Source: Tatlockia sp. (GTDB taxonomy: Bacteria > Pseudomonadota > Gammaproteobacteria > Legionellales > Legionellaceae). From it: 64,000 bases of DNA. How positions within the stretch are numbered: the stretch's first letter is position 1; the number at the start of each line of letters is the position of its first letter. The notes below the pieces were generated by a model that saw only the letters and a program-made list of their open reading frames with translations, had not been told where the DNA came from and did not search any database. The position numbers and the translations under genes were made by a program. Below are positions 8,081 through 18,700 of the stretch, in pieces. The DNA lies in assembly GCA_013697725.1 (NCBI GenBank), contig JACCWI010000058.1, positions 30,163-94,162 on the forward strand, in the 5' to 3' direction.

Positions 8081-9719
8081 ATGAGCCAACTTATAGCTAT
8101 CTTAATTCTAGGAATGTTATCGGCAATTGCTGTCGCTGCTAACGAATTTCGAAGCCATCTTATAAACTTTTCTTTCCATAACTTAAGGCCAGACATTCGT
8201 AGTGTTTATTACGGAGAATATGTAGCTATTCCCGTACTGATGAATTACTCAAACCTCAAAAATTGGCAAATTTGGCATCTTCCTGCCCATGTGAGCGTGC
8301 AAGTTCATACACCCCATACCTGTCCTCCCTTTTTTTCTTCAGCCGTGAATTTGCATGCTGGAATGTGCTCTTTCAGTTTAATCATTCAAGGCGCAAAACT
8401 TGGACAAATTATTAGTGGGCTTTGGATTTATCAAATAAAGGGTAATGACAGAGATGATACCTGGGATTTTTTAGCATCGATTGATTTTTCTCTAAGCGTA
8501 ATCCCTCATCCTTTATCAATAGCCGAAATGCCTTTGCAATATGCAACCGCTAACCTTCCAGTTTTTTTTGATCTCAGAACTTACATTAATTACCACGAGG
8601 AAAATATCCTTGCTAATAATGGCACAGTTTTAGAAGTTTACCCCCTTCAAGTTGATGGTCTTTACTATGATCCTTCTCGTTTTGCCATTGTAGGTTCGCC
8701 TACAAGAGTAGGTTCCTATCAATTTAAGATTTCAGCACGCTCTAATCAGACCCAGACACAGCCCTTTAATTTAAATTTTGAGGTGGGTTTTAATAAACGA
8801 GATAAACCGATCTTTAACAAAAATTATCAAGCCTCTACGGTGACTGCGGGAAAACCTTACCAATTAAATTTATTGCAGTTACTTAAGAAAAGAGCAACGT
8901 TGATGACTAATAATCCCGTTCATTTTCGTATTGATAAAAATGTAGCTAATCCTAATTGGTTAAGAATTGACCAAAATGACTCTAGCCTTTTAGTTGGAAA
9001 CATTCCTGTTACTGCTGCAGGCACTATCCAAGAGCTTAGTATTATTGCTTCTAGCAATACAGGAGGAGATTCTGAGCCCTATAAAATTACAATTCCCATT
9101 GCTAGTGATCCGGCTAATAGTCCTCTTATAAAACCATTTTCGATTAATGAACCAGCAGGAATGTACTTTGAATACGATGTCGGCCAACATATCTTCGATC
9201 CGATTTCTGATAACAGCCTTAAGTTAATTATTAATCGTGTAGAGCCTAAAGCACCTTGGTTACATTTATCCTCTTCAAAACCTACTCTTTTAGTAGGGAT
9301 CCCGCCTTTGGAGATGACTGGTCAGACTTATCAACTTAGTTTGCAAGCCAATACAAAAAACTGGCGGTAGTTCAGAGCCAAGTACAATAGTATTGAATAT
9401 CGCTGCTAATCCAGAAAAAATACCGCAGTTTAAATCCGCAAACCCGCAACTACCTTTAGTTCACCCGGGTATTTCATTTGAATACGATTTTGTAGCCAAC
9501 AATGATATCTATCCCGACTATAACGAAGCGCCTTATCTTATTGAATTAGCAACCGAATATATCAATCCTGCATGGTTGCGAATAGAAAATAACAGGCTTA
9601 TTGCCGATTTTGTCCCCGAAAATCTTAGTAAGAAATCTTATGAGCTGCATCTCACTATCAAAAATATTCCTGGCGGACGGTCTGAGGTAATTAAGTTAAC
9701 TTTGTATGCAATGACTTAG
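8081..9719 (+). pseudogene. Exported Ig-like-domain protein, frameshifted at an A6 tract
   Basis: The gene opens with a Sec-type signal peptide (MSQLIAILILGMLSAIAVAA) and continues with several repeated ~100-residue beta-sandwich units of the putative-Ig/cadherin-like kind. Each ends in a strand like NTGGDSEPYKITIPIA. The first frame stops at 9370 right after a run of six A (9355-9360). Removing one A would restore a matching segment TKTGGSSEPSTIVLNIAA and join it to the downstream frame ending at 9719, giving about 546 residues. The homologous repeat on both sides shows that this was one gene. It lies 43 bp upstream of the giant RHS gene and may belong to the same system as an exported accessory protein. 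The frameshift is either real decay, slippage-dependent expression or a homopolymer sequencing error. Confidence 0.7.
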
Positions 9720-9762
9720 GCAGACGGATGAAAAATTAATTATAAAGAAGGGGGTCTCAACA

Positions 9763-12700
9763 ATGACACAAGTATTTACTAGCGATGGATTGGGTATAGC
9801 TGGCTCTTCATTGAGCCAATTAGGTGCATTTTCTTCAAAGGGCGTAGCAACTCTTGGTCAAGGTGCGAGTTCAGTATATATCAATGCTGCTAACGGCAAC
9901 CTGGTATTTCGTCAGAAAGATGGATTTTTAGCTAGTAAAGGCTTTGGGTTTGAACTGATACAAAGTTACAATTCTTTAGGTGATAAGGGGCAGAATTGGT
10001 GTTTCAATTTTCAAACTCATCTAATCATTCAAGAGCCTCTCAATTGTTCAAATTCGGTTGTGATTCGAGTTGATGAAGATGGCCATCAAAGCCGTTTTAT
10101 TTTTAATGCAGAAAAAAATTGCTACCTCGCTGAAAATGGGGGAACAGCTACACTGCATTTTGATAATAACAACTGGACTTATCGCGAAGGGGCAGACTCC
10201 TGTAGTTTTAAATATGATGCAACAGGTTTATTGAAACGAATGAGCGATCGTGATGGCCATCACATTGAATTCAGTTATCAGAACGGCCAACTCGAACGTA
10301 TTAAAGATAGCAGTGAAAAACAACAAGTTGAATGGAAATTTGAAAAAGGCTTGCTTCGAGAGCTCATCACTAGCAGTGACGGAAAAATTGTTCATCATTT
10401 AACTTATGACTATGATGAACATCAGCGTTTACGGAAAGTTAGCCGTGATCTTGGCGATAACAAAATCTATTGGGTAACTTATGACTATGCCGGTGATTCC
10501 AATCGTATAACTGCAATTCGTCAATCAGATGGCACAGCTCTGTATATCGATTATGATTCAGAAGGACGAGTTAAAACGCTTAAGGATGGTGAGGGGCGTA
10601 CTACAAGTTATCAATATCATAAAGGCAAGACGGTAGTTATAAATAGTTTGGGTGAACCTATAATTTACTTTTATGACGAAAAAGGACGCTTAACGGGTAT
10701 TGATAGCCCAACTAATGCAGCTATACGTTATGAGTACAGTGGAAACAATCTCATAGCTATTCATAAAGGTAATTTACATTGGTTTTTTAATTACAATGAG
10801 TCTGGCGATTGTATTCGTATTGAAGATCCTACTGGACACATTATAAATCGTATTTATGATAGTGAACATAAGTTGTTGAATGAGAGCTCATCAACTGTTT
10901 TTGATGGAAATCATCACCCTCTCAAAGCTAAAACGGAGCGCTTTGTCTATGACGAGCGAGGACATTTACGTTTTAAGATAGATGCAAATGGGACGGTGAC
11001 TGAATACCGTTATAACCAGGAAGGCTTATGCCAAAGTATGCGTACTTATTTATATACTGGTTATGAGCTTGACCATCTAATCGATCACCAGGTTTTAAGT
11101 TTAGCGGAGCTAACTCTTTGGACAAGTCTTCAAAATCCCCAAGAGATAAGCCTTAAAACCTTTCACTACGATTGGCGAGGTCTTCTTGATAATGAAGCGG
11201 TCTATAAAGCTGTTGATGAAAAAGGAGAGGGACTTGGTCATGAGTCAATCCTAACTTATTATCATTATGATGCCGCTGGCCGACTTTTGGAAAAATGGAT
11301 TCCTTATAAAGATGGCTATAATAAAACCTCCTATCTTTATGATGACCTGGGACGTCTTATTCAACGCTGTGATAATCAAAATCATTACGAACGTTTTGAA
11401 TACGATGATAGTCACCAGCGAATCATCGAAACCGACGCAAAGGGTTTACAAATTATCCATAATTTTGACCGTGCCGGCCTACTTTTGGCAACTCAACATC
11501 TAGGTAGCAATCAGAAGAATTATGGGACAACCAGCTATCATTATGATGATGTCGGCCGCCTACTCTATGAAATAAATGTGGATGGTAAAGCCTCCTATTA
11601 TTTTTATGATAAAGAGGGGCAGCTCATTGGTGTATGCAAACCAGGGGGCGCATTAACTCATTATCGGTATGATACTCTTGGTCGACTCGTGCAGACCATT
11701 CAATATCAAAATGCTTTAAATACGCAAACTTGGCAATTAGAAATGCCAGCCTGGTCTGATTTGCAGCTTAAGCCTGCGAGCTCAGATCATATTAGTCAGA
11801 TTATTTATAATGCCTTTAACCAAATTGCTTATCAAATTAATGCTGAGGGGGCAGTTATTGCCTTTGAATACAATGCCGCAGGTCAGGTGATCAAGAAAAC
11901 AGCTTATGCACAACGGTTGACTGATTATAAGGCAGAAAATGTATTGTCTTTTGAGAGTATAAGTTTAAATGCAGATATTAATAGTGATCGTTCCTGCCAT
12001 TATTATTATGATCCAGAAGGTCGCTTAATTGCGGAAGTGAATGGCGAAGGTTTCGCGACATCTTACCGCTATGATCGTCAGGGTCATTTGATAGAAACAA
12101 TCCGCTTCACTAATCGATTGACTGTAGCCGCTAGGGCAGAGTGGATTGCTCCTAATTCATCCTCTAGGGATATTCATAATTTTAGTCTTTATAACGCGGC
12201 GAGCTTAAAAATAGCTGATATCGATCCCTTAGGCTATGTCACAACCTATGAATACAATGAGCAGGGTTTAATAATAAAAAAGCGCAGTCTGGCAGAAGCT
12301 TTGACTCCTGAAATCTTTAACACTATTAATGCTGAAACAATGCTTTCCAGCCTTCATTTGAAAGAGACAAACCGCGATCATTTAAGTAGCTACTTCTATG
12401 ATGATTTAGGGCAATTAATTGAGCAACGTGAGCAAAATGGTCTGTGCATCCTCTACCGTTATGATGAGAAGGGGTTGCTTATTGAAAAAACCTCAATGGA
12501 TGTTAAAACTCAAGCACTGCGTCAACAGCGATTTCGTTATGATGCTATGGGGCGAATTATCCAGAGTTTAGATGCCTTAGGCGTTGCTGAATTACTAAGA
12601 AATCCTCAGCTTAGCGTCGACGAAATTGAAGCTGTATGGCAAAAGCATAGTCAAGGTTATGACTACGATTTAGCTGGTAGAATTATTAGCCAACGCAATG

Positions 12701-15700
12701 CACTTAACCAGACTACCCGCTATTTTTATAATCAAGCAGGCCAATTAATTTATACGGTTAATGCAAATGGAGAAGTTCTTGAGCAACACTATGATAGCTT
12801 CAATCAATTAGTCTCCACTTATCGCTACGCTAAAGTTTTAAAATCCAATTTAGCTGCTCTAACAATAGAAGAGCTTTCTAATGATTTAAAAAAATTAAAA
12901 AATGGAATGACTGATGAGGCTATTTTTTATGAATACAATAGCTTGGGTCTATTAATTAAGAAATCTATAGGAAAAAACGGACAGCAGATCTTAGCTTATA
13001 ATAGTTTTGGCGAGCTTGAAGAAACACAGCAAAATGCGAATGATGCTCACCGCTTGATCAATCGTTATAGCTATGATCGTCGGGGCTTAAAGCTTCATCA
13101 ATTCGAAGACCTTCTGGGTGTAAATCGTCACAAAGAACATAAATATGATAGTTTCGAACGGCTCGAAATGATAATTGATGGCCAGCAAGGCCTAACTCGT
13201 TATGATTTCAATCAGCGTGGTGAACGCACAATGATTGAAAATCAATTGCAGAATCGTAATTATTTTACCTACGATCCTTTTGGCCGTATTTTAAGTGAAA
13301 AAAATTATTTTGAAGTTAAGCGCTACAGCTATGACGATCTAAATAATACTTTAACTCTTGAACATCCGGGCTTAGCCAGCAAAGTAAAAACACAATTTAA
13401 TGCTTTCGGCGATAAAATTGAGTTTATCGACGGCAAGGGTAACTCCAGCCATTTTATTTTTGATGAGAAAGGTCAATTAATTGAAGTTAAATCTCCTGAA
13501 AACGTTTCTAGGTTTTATAGCTATGATGCGAAAGGGAAACTTCTACTACAAATTGATGAACAAGGACAACAAATAGCATATAGCTATGATGCTGAGGGGC
13601 GAATTCTTAGTAAAACCGTTGACCCGAAAGGCTTAGCTTTAACTACTAGCTACCGCTATGACGGACTTGGCCAACAGCTAGAAATTATAGAAGCGAGTGG
13701 TCTGCGCAAAACCTTTGCTTATGACGATCGAAGTAATCTAATTAAGAGCATAATCGATCCTGAGGGACTCAATTTAATAAAGGAATATTACTACGACGAA
13801 CGTGGTTTCTTAGTTAAACAGGTCGACGTCAATGCCAATGGTAAAAATAAAGTGACGGCTTTCCAATGGGATAATTTGGGTAGAAAGACAGCAGTCATTA
13901 TTGACCCGGATGGGCTAAAGCTCAGAACTCGTTTTAGTTATGATCAAAACGATAATCTTATTAGCCAAACTGATGCAAAAAATCAAAGCTCGTATTTTGT
14001 CTATGATGCTAGCAATCTTTGCCATTATCAAATTAATGCACGAGGTGTTGTAACGGAGCATCGTTATAACTCTATGGGCTTTGAAACAGAAACCATAGTG
14101 TATGCTAATCCCTTGCAAAAGCTGGCTAATTATTCAGAGGAAGGGCTTGCTTTAACAATAATACCCAGTGAACTGGATCGCTACCAGTTTCGCGATTTCG
14201 ATAATTTAGGACGGGTTAAAGCTTCCTATGATGCATTAGGCTATGCAACTCGCTATGATTACGATGCCAATAATAATCTGGTACATAAACAACGATTTTC
14301 AATAGCTATCCCATTGGCAGAGCTTAAAGCTGGAAATCGAATTACCCCTAAAGGAGATATCAGGCAGCAATTTTTTGCTTACGATGGATTGAATCGGTTG
14401 GTTTATCAATTGGATGAAGCCAATTGTTTAACTCAATTTGATTACGATAAAGCAGGGCAACTTATTGGGAAAACACGCTTTGCTAATCGTTTATACAATA
14501 ATAGTAATCACAGTGTAGAACAAATAAAGTCATCTATCAGGCATTCACCCCTACAGGATCAATACACAGCCTATAGCTATGATCAAGCAGGGCGCCTGGC
14601 TTATCAAGGCAATGCAGATGGATCTGTTATTAGTTACTCTTATAATGAGTTAGGGGCGGTTATTGCTAGCAAACGTTATGCAGCGCGTCTAAACGCCGAG
14701 CTCTTAAAGTCTGGTGATTGGCCGGCTCAACTTCTGACCTCTAATCAAGACAGAATCTCCCATTTTATTTTTGATGCAGCAGGAAGAGAGATCTATCGCA
14801 TTAGTGCAGAAGGTCGTGTCATGGAACGCCGTTATGATGCTTTAGATAATGTGGTAGCTGAATTAACTCATGGAATAAGAGTGCCTCTCAAACCCTATAC
14901 AGAAGAAGAATTAATAGCGATGTTCTCCTCGGATAGATCGGCGCGGAGAACGGATTATGACTATGATGTAGTGGGACGTTTGAATCAAAAAATAGAAGCT
15001 AATCAGCGAAAAACCAGTTATCGCTATGATGCAAATAATAATGTTCTTTCTAAAGTAGACGCCCATTCAGCGCAATGGATTTTTATTTATGATGAAGAAA
15101 ATCACCTCATTGAAATGCGCTCGCCTCTAACTAATATAAAAAACCCAGAAGGTAAATGGGAAAATCAAGCAAGATCAATTATCACCCGTAATAGCTATGA
15201 TAGCTTTGGTAATATTGTTAGTACAATCCGTGATGCGGAGGGTTTAAAGCAGACACAACATTATGTCTACGATGCAAATAATAATAAGCTCCAAACCATT
15301 TACCCCAACGTACATGTAAATGCAGCAAATAATAGCAGTGCTGCTTTCAGTAGGATTGAACAAATTCAAACCTTAACTGAAGAGCTACGCTACAACGCCT
15401 TTGGTGAAGTTATCGCGTCGAAAGATCGTTTGAACAATTGGCGTTATCAAGCCTATGATAATAAAGGACAGTTAAGCTACAGTGTTAGTACACAAGGAGG
15501 ACTCACTGCCCATAGCTATGATGCATTTGGTAATCTGTTATCCAAAATTGTTTATGCAACTTATTTAATTAAAGAACCAAATTTTGATTATAGTCAAAAT
15601 TCAATTGCGAAGGCCCTCATTAAAAATGCTAAGGACAGGGTAGAAACTTACAATTATGATAGTAATAATCGCTTAATAGAAACTCGCCGCGCCGAAGTAA

Positions 15701-18700
15701 CTAGCTACAACGCTCGAACAAAGCATTATGAAAAGTTAAATCCTCTTAGTTTGACGTCATACAATGCCTTCGGTGAAGTTAGTCAAATATCTGTTAAACG
15801 CAATGAAACGGATTGGGCAAAAACATCTTTTTATTATGATCGTGACGGCCTAAAAACAGCTTGTCTGAATGCTGAAAATTATCTTAGTACCTATTCTTAT
15901 AATGATTTTGGTGAACTCGCAGAAGAAATTGAATACGCCAATCGAACTTCAAATTTGGATTCAGAGAGTGTTACGATTCCTTCTGTTAACGCTAAAGATC
16001 GGCATGTGGTTTATAGTTATGACAGTTTAGGGCAAGTAACAGCAAAAACGCTTAAACAGGTGAGCTATCAACGACTTTTAAATAATTCTCTTCGCTACGA
16101 AACCATTACAAGCGATTTAACAACTCGCTATAGCTACGATGCCATAGGGAATCTTAGCTCTACCACTGATTACTTAAATCAACTGACTAATTACTATTAT
16201 GATGAACTAAATCATTTAACCACTAAAATTGGGCCACTAACTAGAGCCGGACGTTCGGCTACAAGTTACAGTTATGATAGTTTGGGAAATTTAGTTGAAA
16301 CGATACGTTATGCTCGGGGAGCAAAACAAGCCGATGAATCAGGTTTTATTTTAGAAAGCAGAATTAGTCAAGACCTGGTCAATCGAACCCTTTACGATGA
16401 GCAAGGCAAAGCGATAACCTCTATTGATGGTTTGAATCATGAAATTCACTACAGCTACAATGCCAATGGCCAAGTTGCACGTTCCTGGCAAATTCTAAAA
16501 CAAATCGACGGAAGCGCGCGACTCATTGATAAACGTTTTAGTTATGATGAAGAAAGTCATCTTTTACAAAGCGCTATTTTCAAAAATGACGGCCAGCTAA
16601 GGACAGAAGATGCTCGCTACAATGCTTTTGGTGAAGTGATTGCCAAAGGAATTGATGCTAATTTAGCTACCCATATTGATTATGATAATTTAGGCAGAGT
16701 TTGGCGTTCAAACGCCGAAGGTCATTATCAAATCTTAGTCTACGATCTGACCGATAAATTAACTCAGGTTGTCACTGCATCGAATGCCAACTCACTCGAA
16801 TATAGTTTGTATGGAGTCGATTTGTCCGATTCGAGATTTGCTGAAAATCTAAAATTTAGTGAAGACCAATGGCGCTATAACTTACAGCGTCAAGATAACG
16901 AGTACGATGCACTCGGTCATTGCCTGCGTTACTCTAAAGAATTTACCAAATCAATCAAAGATGAAGAAGAAGGAAAACTTGAACAAATTTCCCAGTTTTC
17001 AATCATGGATCGTTGGGGAAATGTACTTAGTCATACTAATGCCAGAGGTTTTGAAACGAGTTATGAATACAACAGCTTTGACAAGGTGATCCGTCAAGAA
17101 CTCCCATTAGCTACAGTTCTGAATGATAAATTTGCTCTGTTAAATATTAAGCCTACTATCTATTATGCTTATGATGCGCTCGGACGAGCTATTGCGGTCA
17201 CAGATGCCAACGGCCATATCTTAACCAAAGTGCTTGATGCCGAGGGATCTACTCTTGAAGAAATGGATGCACTCGGTCATAAACGTATAAAAAACTATGA
17301 CTTATTGGGTCGTTTAGAGACTAGCCGAAATGAACTCAATGGTATCACTACCTACTATTATGACGCGGCAAATCGTCTAATTGAACTTAAATCGCCAACC
17401 TCTAGCCAAAAATATTTCTATGATGAAACCGGTAAATTGATTCAACAGAGTGATGCTTTAGGGCAGGCTACTCAATTCTGGTATGACAACCTGGACAATT
17501 TAGCCTTAAAGAAAGAAGCGAATGGTCGGTTTACAGCATTTAACTATGATAATGTCGGCCATAAAATCCAAGAGCAAGATGCTTACGGCTTTATAAAAAC
17601 TTGGCGCTATGATGAGCTGGGGAGGCTAGTTGAACATAGTGATTTAGGTGGTCATCAGACGGTTTATAAATATAATAATAACGGGCTATTATTGGAAGAA
17701 AACTCAACCGCCGGAAAGAGTATAAGTTACCGCTACCTTGGTGATGGCCAACTTTTATCCTATACCGATAACACCCATCATGAAACCGCCAATTACTCCT
17801 ATGATGCGGATGGGAATATGATAACTCGCTCAGCAGGCCGAGCAACTCAAAGCAATGATAATGGCTGGCTAAGGGAAATGGATTTTTATGCCTACGATGC
17901 CCAAGGACGCCTTGTTTCGATGCGACGTCGCCATCCAGAAGATCAGGACCAACGCTTCCCACCTAAAGATAATGCCTTATTAAGTGTTGATTATTTTTAT
18001 GATGCTGTAGGGAATGTACAATTAACGCATGTTGAGTCAAATCACAGCGGTTATTATAAATTAGTAGATGATAATTACTTTAGTTATGACGCCAACAACC
18101 GCATGCTCATCAATAAAGGCTATTTGCAAAATGGTGAAATTAAAATAAAAGAAAGCCAGGGTTCTGAATTAACCTATGATGAGGCCGGTAATGTAAAAGA
18201 CGCTTACAAATATGAAAATAATCAAAAACAGCGCTATACCTATGTCTATGATAATAATTCACGCCTGTTAGAAAGCTGGAAAAATTACCATCTATATAAA
18301 ACAACCCATTACGATGCCCTCGACAGGATTGATCAAGAATACTCCCATGATAATTTTGGTCATGCGACTCAATTAACTACGAGATATTATGAAGGGGATC
18401 AGCTTGGGAGAATGACTCTAAGTATGGCCTATGTTGGAGGATGGGCGGAAACTGAAAAAACTCAATATACTTATGACCAAGTTGGGAATTTACTCTCTTC
18501 CCATAGCACGCAATTCAAAAACTCTGGATGGATATTAAGCACTCATCTTTATAGCTATGCGCTTTGGGATGGCTATTTACAGACCTCTGATAGCACCATG
18601 CTGTCAGTTAATGGTATACCTGCCACTTCGGGAAAAAATATCCGTGAATTTGATGCCAATGGCCAGCTTAATAAAGCAACGGATTTGTTTGGCGATGCTA

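Noticed and set aside
9355..9361. A AAA AAC heptamer in phase, looking like a -1 ribosomal frameshift site in the Ig-like gene
   Set aside because: The -1 frame meets a stop within ten codons, and the homologous continuation lies in the +1 frame, so -1 slippage would not restore the protein.
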